Positions 56,695-64,000 of a DNA stretch of 64,000 bases are shown here, in pieces (positions within the stretch are counted from its first letter, which is position 1; each line of letters starts with the position of its first letter). Made by a program: the position numbers and the translations under genes. The notes under the pieces are model-generated. The model did no database searches, was not told the origin of the DNA, and worked only from the letters and a program-made list of their open reading frames with translations. Origin of the DNA: Thermus thermophilus (GTDB taxonomy: Bacteria > Deinococcota > Deinococci > Deinococcales > Thermaceae); NCBI RefSeq assembly GCF_019974155.1, contig NZ_AP025158.1, positions 1,550,001-1,614,000 on the forward strand, in the 5' to 3' direction.

Positions 56695-56720
56695 CAATCC
56701 CGCCCCGCCTCCCGTAAGCT
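56691..56720 (+). promoter_or_regulatory. aceB promoter
   Basis: Perfect -35 TTGACA (56691-56696), 18 nt, TAAGCT (56715-56720), 9 nt to ATG 56730. The leader is short and without a ribosome-binding site. Confidence 0.65.
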
Positions 56721-56729
56721 CGGACCACC

Positions 56730-58292
56730 ATGAAGGGCGTGGAGATCCGGAAAGACCACCCCCTCCTGAAGGAGGTCCTGACGGAGGAGGCCCTGGGGTT
56801 CGTGGTGGCGCTGCACCGGGAGTTCAACCCGGTGCGCAAGGCCCTCCTGGAGCGGCGTCAAGCGCTTTGGGAGCGGTACAAGGCCGGGGAGAAGCCGGAC
56901 TTCCTCCAGGAGACCGCCTTCGTCCGGGGCGGAGATTGGAAGGTGGCCGAGGCCCCGCCTGACCTCCAGGACCGCCGGGTGGAGATCACGGGCCCCGTGG
57001 ACCGCAAGATGATCATCAACGCCCTGAACTCGGGGGCCAAGGTCTTCATGGCGGACTTTGAGGACGCCCTCTCCCCCACCTGGGACAACGTCATCCGGGG
57101 CCAGAAGAACCTCTATGACGCCGTCCGCCGCCAGATTGACTTCGTCTCCCCCGAGGGCAAGGAGTACAAGCTCAAGGAGAAGACGGCCACCCTGGTGGTG
57201 CGCCCCAGGGGCTGGCACCTCGTGGAAAAGCACGTCTACGTGGACGGGGAGCCCATCTCGGCGAGCCTCTTTGACTTCGGCCTCTACTTCTTCCACAACG
57301 CCCACGAGCTGCTAAGGCGGGGAAGCGGGCCCTACTTCTACCTGCCCAAGCTGGAAAGCCACCTCGAGGCCCGCCTCTGGAACGAGGTCTTCAACTTCGC
57401 CCAGGACTACCTGAAGATCCCCCGGGGCACCATCCGGGCCACGGTCCTCATTGAGACCATCCTGGCGGCCTTTGAGATGGAGGAGATCCTCTACGAGCTC
57501 AAGGAGCACGCCGCCGGGCTCAACGCCGGGAGGTGGGACTACATCTTCAGCTGCATCAAGAAGTTCGCCACCACCGCCCCCATCTTCCCCGACCGGGCCC
57601 AGGTGACCATGACCGTGCCCTTCATGAAGGCCTACACCGAGCTTTTGGTCAAGTCCTGCCACATCCACGAGGCCCACGCCATCGGCGGGATGGCGGCCTT
57701 CATCCCGAGCCGCAAGGACCCCCAGGTGAACGAGCGCGCCTTCCAGCAGGTGCGCACCGACAAGGAGCGGGAGGCCTCCCAGGGCTTTGACGGCACCTGG
57801 GTGGCCCACCCCGACCTGGTGCCCGTGGCCATGGAGGTCTTTGACCGCTACCTGGGGGACAAGCCCCACCAGAAGCACGTGAAGCGGGAGGACGTCCGGG
57901 TGACCGCGGCCGACCTCCTGAACTTCCACGTCCCCGGGGGGAAGGTGACGGAGGCGGGGCTTCGCAACAACGTCTCCGTGGCCCTCCAGTACCTGAACCA
58001 GTGGCTTTTGGGCAACGGGGCCGCGGCCATCTTCAACCTCATGGAGGACGCCGCCACCGCCGAGATCAGCCGGGCCCAGCTTTGGCAGTGGGTGCACCGG
58101 GAGGCCCAGCTGGAAGACGGCCGCACCGTTACCCCGGAGCTTTACCAGAAGATTAAGGAGGAGGAGCTCGCCAAGCTCGGCGGCCGGGACAAGGAGCGTT
58201 ACCGGGAGGCCGAGGAGATCCTGGACAAGCTCGTCCTCTCGGAGGAGTTCATTGAGTTCCTGACCCTGGCGGCCTACGAGTACATTGACTAA
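56730..58292 (+). CDS. aceB: Malate synthase A
   Basis: The 520-residue enzyme has [32 protein letters not shown] in pieces ([13 protein letters not shown]), [25 protein letters not shown] and the Mg-binding acidic residues of the family. It joins glyoxylate and acetyl-CoA to malate. No isocitrate lyase is in the window; the downstream glcDEF suggests glyoxylate from glycolate. A hairpin element begins at the very base after the stop. Confidence 0.96.
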   Translation: MKGVEIRKDHPLLKEVLTEEALGFVVALHREFNPVRKALLERRQALWERYKAGEKPDFLQETAFVRGGDWKVAEAPPDLQDRRVEITGPVDRKMIINALNSGAKVFMADFEDALSPTWDNVIRGQKNLYDAVRRQIDFVSPEGKEYKLKEKTATLVVRPRGWHLVEKHVYVDGEPISASLFDFGLYFFHNAHELLRRGSGPYFYLPKLESHLEARLWNEVFNFAQDYLKIPRGTIRATVLIETILAAFEMEEILYELKEHAAGLNAGRWDYIFSCIKKFATTAPIFPDRAQVTMTVPFMKAYTELLVKSCHIHEAHAIGGMAAFIPSRKDPQVNERAFQQVRTDKEREASQGFDGTWVAHPDLVPVAMEVFDRYLGDKPHQKHVKREDVRVTAADLLNFHVPGGKVTEAGLRNNVSVALQYLNQWLLGNGAAAIFNLMEDAATAEISRAQLWQWVHREAQLEDGRTVTPELYQKIKEEELAKLGGRDKERYREAEEILDKLVLSEEFIEFLTLAAYEYID

Positions 58293-58320
58293 CCCCATGC
58301 TGGCTTGCGCCAGCATGGGG
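58293..58320. repeat. Recurrent 28-nt hairpin element, copy 4 (perfect)
   Basis: CCCCATGCTGGC-TTGC-GCCAGCATGGGG, all 12 pairs intact, starting directly after the aceB TAA. Confidence 0.85.
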
Positions 58321-58326
58321 GCCCCA

Positions 58327-58353
58327 AAGGGAGGGGGAGAACTCCTCCCTTTT
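58327..58353 (+). terminator. Intrinsic terminator between aceB and glcD
   Basis: AAGGGAGG / CCTCCCTT (58327-58334, 58344-58351) with loop GGGAGAACT, followed by TT. It stands after the hairpin element, so aceB and glcD may be only partly co-transcribed. Confidence 0.6.
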
Positions 58354-58384
58354 GCCCTAAAGTGGAGGGGAAAGGAGGTCAAGG

Positions 58385-59767
58385 GTGGGCTTCTTGGAGG
58401 AACTCAAGGCCCTGCTTCCCGGTCGGGTCCTCACGGGGGAAGCGGAGCTTGCCCCTTACGAGTCGGACGCCCTCACCGCCTACCGCAAAAGGCCCTTGGC
58501 GGTGGCCCTGCCGGAGAGGAAGGAGGAGGTCCTCGGGGTGGTGCGGCTTTGCCACCGATACGGCGTCCCCTTCGTGGCCCGGGGAAGCGGCACGAGCCTC
58601 TCCGGGGGCTCCCTCCCCGTGGAGGGCGGGGTGGTGATCGCCCTGAACCGGATGAACCGGATCCTGAGGCTGGACCCCAAGGCCCGGATCGCCGTGGTGG
58701 AGCCCGGGGTGGTGAACCTCAAGGTCTCCCAGGAGGCCGCCCCCTTCGGCCTCTACTACGCCCCGGACCCCTCCAGCCAGCCCATAAGCACCCTCGGGGG
58801 GAACGTGGCCTTCAACTCCGGGGGGGCCCACTGCCTGAAGTACGGGATGACGGCGAACCACGTCCTGGGCCTCGAGGTCGTCACCCCCACGGGGGAGGTG
58901 GTGCGCCTTGGGGGGGAAAGCCTAGAGGGGGTGGGCCCGGACCTCCACGGCTTCTTCGTGGGGACGGAGGGGCTTTTGGGGGTGGCGGTGGAGATCACCC
59001 TAAGGCTTCTCCCGAGGCCCGAGGCCTACCACACCGTCCTCGCCGCCTACCCGAGCCTCGAGGCGGCGGGGGAGGCGGTGAGCCGGGTGATCCGGGCGGG
59101 GCTTCTCCCCGGGGCCATGGAGATCATGGACCGCCTGAGCATAGAGGCGGCGGAGAAGGCGGTGAGAGCAGGCTACCCCCCGGTGGAGGGCCTCCTCATC
59201 GTGGAGCTTGAGGGCCCTAAGGAGGAGGTGGCCGAGGAGGCCCAAGTCCTGGAAGGGGTCTTAAGGGAAAGCGGCGCCCTGGAGCTAAGGGTGGCGCGGG
59301 ACGAGGCCGAGCGCCAGGCCATCTGGAAAGGGCGCAAGGCGGCCTTCAGCGCCGTGGGGAGGCTTTCCCCCGACTACCTGGTCCAAGACGGGGTGGTGCC
59401 CCGCTCCCGGCTCGGGGAGGCCCTGAGGGAGATCCAGCGCCTCTCCCGGGAGTACGGCCTAAGGGTGGCCAACGTCTTCCACGCCGGGGACGGGAACCTC
59501 CACCCCCTGGTCCTCTACGACGGGAAGAAGCCCGGGGAGCTGGAACGGGCCGAGGCCTTGGCCGGGGAGATCCTGAGGCTTTGCGTGCGCTTAGGAGGGT
59601 CCCTCACGGGGGAGCACGGCATCGGGGTGGAGAAGAAGGGCTACATGCCGGAGATGTTCTCCCCGGAAGACCTCCTGGCCATGGAGGAGGTGAAGCGGGC
59701 CCTGGACCCCAAGGGCCTCGCCAACCGGGGTAAGGTCCTGCCGGAGGTGGTCCGTGCCGGCGCTTAG
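58385..59767 (+). CDS. glcD: Glycolate oxidase subunit GlcD (FAD-linked)
   Basis: A 460-residue FAD-binding type-2 (VAO) oxidase: [38 protein letters not shown], and C-terminal [10 protein letters not shown] and GEHGIG motifs. With GlcE and GlcF it oxidises glycolate (or D-lactate) to glyoxylate (pyruvate) with quinone. GTG 58385 follows AAAGGAGGTCAAGG. Its end overlaps glcE by 14 bases. Confidence 0.93.
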   Translation: MGFLEELKALLPGRVLTGEAELAPYESDALTAYRKRPLAVALPERKEEVLGVVRLCHRYGVPFVARGSGTSLSGGSLPVEGGVVIALNRMNRILRLDPKARIAVVEPGVVNLKVSQEAAPFGLYYAPDPSSQPISTLGGNVAFNSGGAHCLKYGMTANHVLGLEVVTPTGEVVRLGGESLEGVGPDLHGFFVGTEGLLGVAVEITLRLLPRPEAYHTVLAAYPSLEAAGEAVSRVIRAGLLPGAMEIMDRLSIEAAEKAVRAGYPPVEGLLIVELEGPKEEVAEEAQVLEGVLRESGALELRVARDEAERQAIWKGRKAAFSAVGRLSPDYLVQDGVVPRSRLGEALREIQRLSREYGLRVANVFHAGDGNLHPLVLYDGKKPGELERAEALAGEILRLCVRLGGSLTGEHGIGVEKKGYMPEMFSPEDLLAMEEVKRALDPKGLANRGKVLPEVVRAGA

Positions 59768-60797
59768 GCCGGAAAACCTGGAAGAGGTCCGGGAAGCCGT
59801 GCGGGCCTACCCCCGGCTCCGGGCGCGGGGCGGGGGGACGAAGCCCGCCCTCTCCACCCCAAGGGAGGGGGAGGCCCTTTTGGACCTCTCCCGCCTCCGG
59901 GGCCTTTTGGCGTACGAGCCCGAGGAGTTCGTCTTCACCGCCTTCGCCGGAACCCCCGTCGCCGAGGTGGAGGAGGCCCTAAGGGCCCACGGCCAGTACC
60001 TGCCCTTCCACCCGCCCCTCGCGGGGAAGGGGGCCACCCTGGGGGGGACGGTGGCCGCGGGGCTATCCGGCCCCTTGCGCCACCGCTTTGGGGGGCTTAG
60101 AGACTTCCTCCTCGGGGTGCGGTTCGTGGACGGGGAGGGAAGGGTGGTGCGGGGCGGGGGCAAGGTGGTGAAAAACGCCGCGGGCTTCCCCTTCCACCGC
60201 CTCATGGTGGGCTCCTTGGGGGCCTTCGGGGTCATGGTGGAGCTTTCCTTCAAGGTCTTCCCCAGGCCCCGGACCACCCGCACCCTCAGGGTGCGGCGGG
60301 AAAACTTGGAGGAGGCCCTCGCCGATCTAGAAAGGCTCAGGCTTCTCCCCCTAGACCTCCTCGCCCTGGACCTCGTCCCCCCGGCCACCTTGGAGCTTCG
60401 CCTGGGGGGGTTTGAAAGGAGCGTGGAGGCCCGCCTCAAGCGCCTCCAAGACCTCCTCGGGGAGGGAGAGGTCCTGGCGGAGGACGAGGCCCACTGGGAG
60501 GCGGTGCGGGACCTCGGCTTTCTGGAGGGAAGCCCCATCTGGGTCAAGGTGCCCGCCAAGCCTCACCTGATCCCCGAGCTGGAGGGGCTTCCCCTGGGCC
60601 CGAGGCGCTACCTGGACGGCGGGGAGGTGCTCTACGCCGGGGCCACGGAGGAGGGCCTAAAGGCGCTAAAGGAGGCGGGGCTTCCCCACCTGGTGCTAAG
60701 GGGGGCGGAAACGCCCCTCTTCCCCGAGCCCCAAGGAGCCTTCTTCGCCGGGGTCAAGAAGGCCCTGGACCCCAAGGGCCGCTTTCCCTTAGGGTGA
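59754..60797 (+). CDS. glcE: Glycolate oxidase subunit GlcE
   Basis: A 347-residue FAD-binding protein shorter than Glc[35 protein letters not shown] and [20 protein letters not shown] start inside glcD. Second subunit of the complex. Confidence 0.9.
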   Translation: MPALRPENLEEVREAVRAYPRLRARGGGTKPALSTPREGEALLDLSRLRGLLAYEPEEFVFTAFAGTPVAEVEEALRAHGQYLPFHPPLAGKGATLGGTVAAGLSGPLRHRFGGLRDFLLGVRFVDGEGRVVRGGGKVVKNAAGFPFHRLMVGSLGAFGVMVELSFKVFPRPRTTRTLRVRRENLEEALADLERLRLLPLDLLALDLVPPATLELRLGGFERSVEARLKRLQDLLGEGEVLAEDEAHWEAVRDLGFLEGSPIWVKVPAKPHLIPELEGLPLGPRRYLDGGEVLYAGATEEGLKALKEAGLPHLVLRGAETPLFPEPQGAFFAGVKKALDPKGRFPLG

Positions 60798-60801
60798 GAG
60801 C

Positions 60802-62058
60802 ATGCAGCACCGGATCCCTGTAGAAGAGCTGGGCAAGGAGGGGGAGGTGATGGCCCACGCCGTTGAGGCCTGCGTGCACTGCGGCTTCTGCCTCCCCACC
60901 TGCCCCACCTACGTGGTCCTCCAGGAGGAGATGGACTCCCCCAGGGGGCGCATCTTCCTCATGAAGGAGGTCCTGGAGGGGAACCTCAAGCTGGAAGAAG
61001 CCCTCCCCTACCTGGACCGCTGCCTCGCCTGCCAGGCCTGCGTCACCGCCTGCCCAAGCGGCGTCCCCTATGGCGAACTCATCGCCACCTTCCGCCTGTG
61101 GAGCGAGGAAAAGCGGCACCGCTTCCCCCTGGAGAGGACCTTCCGCCTGGGCCTCCTCCGCACCCTCCCCTACCCGGAGCGCTTCCGGCCCCTGGCGGGG
61201 CTCGGCGTGCGCCTGAAGCCCCTCCTCAAGCCCCTTCCCCTCCCCAAGCCCCTGAAGGCCCCCCTCGCCCTCCTCCCGGACCGCCTTCCCGAGGAGGCCC
61301 CTTACCGGGAGGTCTACCCCGCCAAGGGGGAGAGGAAGGCCCGGGTGGGGATCCTTTTGGGGTGCGCCCAGAGGGTCTTGAGGCCCTCCATCAACCAGGC
61401 CACCATCCGGGTCCTCCAGGAAAACGGGGTGGAGGTGGTGGCGGTGCCGGAGCAGGCCTGCTGCGGCGCCCTAAACCTCCACGCCGGGGACAAGGAGGGG
61501 GCGAGGGCTTTGGCCCGGAAGAACCTGAAGGCCTTCCGGGACGTGGACTACGTGGTCACCAACGCCGCGGGGTGCGGCTCGGGGATGAAGGAATACCCCC
61601 TCCTCTTCCTGGGGGAGCCCGAGGAGGAGGAGGCCCGGGCCCTCGCCGCCAAGGTGAAGGACCTGAGCGTCCTCCTGGACGAGCTGGGCTTCACCCCGCC
61701 CCCACCCCCCAGGCGCCCCTTGCGGGTGGCCTACCACGACGCCTGCCACCTGGCCCACGCCCAAGGGGTGAGGGAGGCCCCGAGAAGGCTTCTCAAGGCG
61801 GCGGGCCTCGAGGTGCTGGAGCCCAAGGAGTGGGAGCTCTGCTGCGGGAGCGCGGGCACCTACAACCTCTTCCAGCCGGAGATCGCCGAGGCCCTGGGAA
61901 GGAGGAAGGCGGAAAACCTCAAGGCCACGGGGGCGGACCTCGTGGCCACGGGGAACATCGGCTGCCTCACCCAGATCCAGGCCTACCTGGACCTCCCCGT
62001 GCTCCACACCGCCGAGCTTTTGGCCCTCCTCTACGAGGGGAAGGACCCTCTGGCTTGA
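60802..62058 (+). CDS. glcF: Glycolate oxidase iron-sulfur subunit GlcF
   Basis: The 418-residue protein has two 4Fe-4S motifs (CVHCGFCLPTCPTY, CLACQACVTACPSG) and two CCG domains (AGCCxx-type: EQACCGALNLHAGD; ELCCGSAGTYNLFQ). It passes electrons from the flavin subunits to the membrane. ATG 60802 is 4 nt after glcE. Confidence 0.94.
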   Translation: MQHRIPVEELGKEGEVMAHAVEACVHCGFCLPTCPTYVVLQEEMDSPRGRIFLMKEVLEGNLKLEEALPYLDRCLACQACVTACPSGVPYGELIATFRLWSEEKRHRFPLERTFRLGLLRTLPYPERFRPLAGLGVRLKPLLKPLPLPKPLKAPLALLPDRLPEEAPYREVYPAKGERKARVGILLGCAQRVLRPSINQATIRVLQENGVEVVAVPEQACCGALNLHAGDKEGARALARKNLKAFRDVDYVVTNAAGCGSGMKEYPLLFLGEPEEEEARALAAKVKDLSVLLDELGFTPPPPPRRPLRVAYHDACHLAHAQGVREAPRRLLKAAGLEVLEPKEWELCCGSAGTYNLFQPEIAEALGRRKAENLKATGADLVATGNIGCLTQIQAYLDLPVLHTAELLALLYEGKDPLA

Positions 62059-62076
62059 CCCGCATACTCTCTTGCA

Positions 62077-62095
62077 GCCATGCTTAAAGCATGGC
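62077..62095 (+). promoter_or_regulatory. Palindrome over the vapB start codon
   Basis: GCCATGC-TTAAA-GCATGGC, a perfect 7-bp inverted repeat that includes ATG 62091. Antitoxins of VapB type repress their own operon through such sites. A CATACT -10-like box lies at 62063-62068. Confidence 0.6.
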
Positions 62096-62336
62096 CCTCA
62101 CCATCCGCAACAAGGAGGTGGAGCGCCTGGCGGAGGAGGTGGCCCGCCTCGCCGGGGAGACCAAGACGGAGGCCGTGAGGAAGGCCCTGGAGATGCGCCT
62201 TAGGGAGCTCCAAAGGGAGCGGAACTTTGACCGGGTGATCCGCTTCCTGGAGGAGGAGGTCTGGCCCCAGATCCCCCCGGAGCTTCTGGGGAAGGGGATC
62301 CCCAAGGAAGAGATGGACGCCCTCTGGGAGGAGTAG
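62091..62336 (+). CDS. vapB: VapB-type antitoxin
   Basis: The 81-residue protein begins MALTIRNKEVERLAEEVARL, the AbrB/RHH-like DNA-binding start of 'PSK transcription factor' type VapB antitoxins (Rv0623-like), with GETKTEAVRKAL, and a C-terminal tail that would fill the VapC active site. It is followed at once by vapC (TAG ATG). Confidence 0.88.
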   Translation: MALTIRNKEVERLAEEVARLAGETKTEAVRKALEMRLRELQRERNFDRVIRFLEEEVWPQIPPELLGKGIPKEEMDALWEE

Positions 62337-62729
62337 ATGGTGGTGGATTCCTCGGCCCTCCTGGCCCTTCTTCTACGGGAGCCCGACCACAGGCTCTACC
62401 TGAAAGCCATCCGCCAAGCCTCTAGGGCCAAGGTGGGCGCTCCCACCCTGGTAGAAACGGCGGTGGCCCTGGGACGACACCTGGGTTTCGAAAAGGTCCA
62501 CATGGTGGAGGCCCTCGTCAAAGAACTCGGCCTAGAGGTGGTCCCCTTCACCGAGGCCCACTACCGGGAAGCCGTGAGGGCCTACGCCCGTTATGGAAAA
62601 GGCCGCCACCCTGCCCGCCTAAACCTCGGGGACTGCTTAAGCTACGCCCTGGCCCAAGCCGAAGGGGAACCCCTCCTCTACAAGGGCCAGGACTTTGACC
62701 GGACGGACCTGGCGTGGAAGCCCTCCTGA
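62337..62729 (+). CDS. vapC: VapC-type PIN toxin
   Basis: A 130-residue PIN-domain ribonuclease with the four acidic residues Asp4 (VVDSSAL), Glu40 (TLVETAV), Asp99 (LNLGDCLSYALA) and Asp119 (LYKGQDFDRTDL). VapC cleaves tRNA or rRNA when the antitoxin decays. All catalytic residues are present. It overlaps the glycerate kinase start by 16 bases, so the toxin unit is placed inside a metabolic cluster. Confidence 0.93.
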   Translation: MVVDSSALLALLLREPDHRLYLKAIRQASRAKVGAPTLVETAVALGRHLGFEKVHMVEALVKELGLEVVPFTEAHYREAVRAYARYGKGRHPARLNLGDCLSYALAQAEGEPLLYKGQDFDRTDLAWKPS

Positions 62730-63934
62730 AGGAAGCCTTCCTCGAGGCCCTGAAGGCCACGGACCCCTACCGCCTCACGGCGAGGCACCTCCCCCCTTGG
62801 CGGCCGGACCTCGTCCTGGCGGTGGGGAAGGCGGCGGCCCCCATGCTCCGGGCCGCCCTGGACCGCTACGGGGAGGTCCCCTACCACCTCACCCTGCCCA
62901 AGGGGCAAGAGGCCCCCGGGCTCAAGGCGGTCTTCGCCCGCCACCCCGTCCCCGACGAGGAGAGCGTCCGGGCGGCCGAGGAGGTCCTCGGCCTCCTCCA
63001 GGGGCTTTCCTCGAGGGCGCGGGTCCTGGCCCTCCTCTCGGGCGGGGGAAGCGCCCTCTGGTGCGCCCCCCTGGGGATCCCCTTGGAGGAGAAGCGGGCC
63101 CTCACCGAGGCCCTCCTCAAAAGCGGGGCGAGCATCCGCGAGATAAACGCCCTTCGCAAGCACCTCTCCCGCATCAAAGGGGGAAGGGCCCTCCTCGCCA
63201 CCAGGGCCAAGGTCCACGCCCTCCTCCTCTCCGACGTGCCGGGGGACGACCCCTCGGTCATCGCCTCCGGGCCCTTCCACCCGGACCCCACCACCTACGC
63301 CGAGGCCCTGGCCCTCTTGGACCGCTACGGCCTCGCCTTCCCCGGGGCCCGGGCCGTCCTCCGTCAGGGGGCGGAAGGGCGCCTCCCCGAGACCCTAAAG
63401 CCCCAAGACCCCGCCCTGAGGCGCCTCACCTGGCGCCTCGTGGGGACGAACCTCCACCTCCTCCGGGCGGCGCAGAGGTTCTTGCGGGCCCGGGGCTTCC
63501 GGGCGGCGATCCTTTCCGACCGCTTCGGGGGGGAGGCGAGGGCCCTCGCCCGCTTCCACGCCGAGCTCGTGGAGACCATCCGCGCCCAAGGGGTGCCCTT
63601 CAGGAAGCCCCTCTTCCTCCTCTCCGGGGGAGAGGCCCAGGTGCGGGTGGTGGGGAGGGGAAGGGGCGGGCGGAACCTGGAATTCCTCCTCGCCCTCTAC
63701 GCCCACCTCAAAACCCCCCTCCACGCCCTCGCCGCCGACTCCGACGGCCTGGACGGCCCTAGCGGCGCCGCCGGGGCCCTCCTCACCCCGGCGGTGTGGG
63801 AAAAGGGCCTAGACCCCAGGCCCTTCCTGGAGGAAAACGACAGCCTCGGCTTCTTCCAGGAGGCGGGAACCCTTCTCAGGACCGGCCCCACGGGGACCAA
63901 CCTCAACGATTTCCGGCTCCTCTTTGTAGACTGA
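62714..63934 (+). CDS. Glycerate 2-kinase (MOFRL/GckA family)
   Basis: The 406-residue enzyme has LVLAVGKAAAPML, ALLSGGGSALWCAP, HALLLSDVPGDDPSVIASGPFHPD (in pieces) and the C-terminal MOFRL segment GRGRGGRNLEFLLA with NDFR near the end. It phosphorylates glycerate to 2-phosphoglycerate, feeding C2-derived glycerate to glycolysis. The GTG start lies inside vapC. Confidence 0.92.
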   Translation: MEALLKEAFLEALKATDPYRLTARHLPPWRPDLVLAVGKAAAPMLRAALDRYGEVPYHLTLPKGQEAPGLKAVFARHPVPDEESVRAAEEVLGLLQGLSSRARVLALLSGGGSALWCAPLGIPLEEKRALTEALLKSGASIREINALRKHLSRIKGGRALLATRAKVHALLLSDVPGDDPSVIASGPFHPDPTTYAEALALLDRYGLAFPGARAVLRQGAEGRLPETLKPQDPALRRLTWRLVGTNLHLLRAAQRFLRARGFRAAILSDRFGGEARALARFHAELVETIRAQGVPFRKPLFLLSGGEAQVRVVGRGRGGRNLEFLLALYAHLKTPLHALAADSDGLDGPSGAAGALLTPAVWEKGLDPRPFLEENDSLGFFQEAGTLLRTGPTGTNLNDFRLLFVD

Positions 63935-63938
63935 GGGA

Positions 63939-64000
63939 GTGGAGTACCCGGAGCTTGCCCCGGTCCTCGAGGCCATCCTCAAGACCGTCCCGGCGCAAAA
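63939..64000 (+). CDS. Unknown protein, N-terminal fragment
   Basis: GTG 63939 opens a frame reading MEYPELAPVLEAILKTVPAQ to the window edge, four bases after the kinase stop with GAGGGAGT as ribosome-binding site. Too short for a family call. Confidence 0.4.
   Translation, partial: MEYPELAPVLEAILKTVPAQ

Overview
The window is chromosomal DNA of a Thermus species, very close to Thermus thermophilus. The basis is the GC-rich composition with G/C in nearly every third codon position, the densely packed and often ATGA-overlapping genes, the frequent GTG/TTG starts, and proteins I recognise as Thermus types (Mn superoxide dismutase, malate dehydrogenase, GlyRS, RsmC, SigA, branched-polyamine synthase, askAB-type aspartate kinase). 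A few residues of the superoxide dismutase differ from the HB8 sequence as I remember it, so a strain other than HB8, or a sister species, is likely. I see no rRNA, tRNA, CRISPR array or replication origin, and no gene-free stretch longer than 300 bases.

Layout. 1-6.2 kb: end of a DUF218 gene, then DivIVA, YggS and a trimeric nucleoside phosphorylase (minus), Omp85/BamA and DUF503 (plus), and a thiolase (minus). 6.2-8.4 kb: fumC and sodA. 8.4-12.4 kb (minus): infC-rpmI-rplT, a terminator, then a COG2426 membrane protein, a PlsY-like/acyl-ACP-reductase-like fusion and futalosine hydrolase mqnB. 12.5-19.4 kb: enoyl-CoA hydratase, glnS, three small Thermus proteins, a TlyA methyltransferase, asd with two small unknown genes, and glyS. 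19.5-24 kb: Clp ATPase, radA, PIN-TRAM. 24-28.3 kb: branched-polyamine synthase bpsA, sucCD-mdh. 28.3-33 kb: aspartate kinase with an internal start, a complete insertion sequence, rsmC-sigA. 33-36 kb: EamA permease, a frameshifted LigT/ThpR gene, ADP-ribose Nudix hydrolase, ribF. 36-45 kb (minus): sufT-like, then maeA-nurA-herA-gcvT-gcvH-gcvPA-gcvPB. 45-48 kb: Mn riboswitch with a TerC-type exporter and DedA, then sbtA-sbtB. 47.8-52.2 kb: purE, a solo TnpB gene, purK, and a frameshifted GH130 gene. 52.2-55.1 kb: PaaK-like ligase, csaA, M20 peptidase. 55.1-64 kb: a tandem-duplicated HspR, IclR regulator, malate synthase, glcDEF, vapBC, glycerate kinase and a partial gene.

Metabolic theme. Much of the window handles C2/C4 acids: fumarase, succinyl-CoA synthetase, malate dehydrogenase, malic enzyme, the glycine cleavage system, glycolate oxidase, malate synthase and glycerate kinase. 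The last group is headed by an IclR regulator facing malate synthase across a 31-bp near-perfect palindrome.

Expression signals. Many start codons sit 6-9 nt after a TANNNT -10 box with no ribosome-binding site, the leaderless arrangement known from Deinococcus-Thermus. A 28-nt CCCCATGC..GCATGGGG hairpin recurs four times at gene ends. Points of most interest: the AUA start of infC, the PlsY/AAR-like fusion, the duplicated HspR, the TnpB gene with a structured 3' end between purE and purK, the aceB operator, the Mn riboswitch, the SbtAB pair and two poly-G frameshifts.
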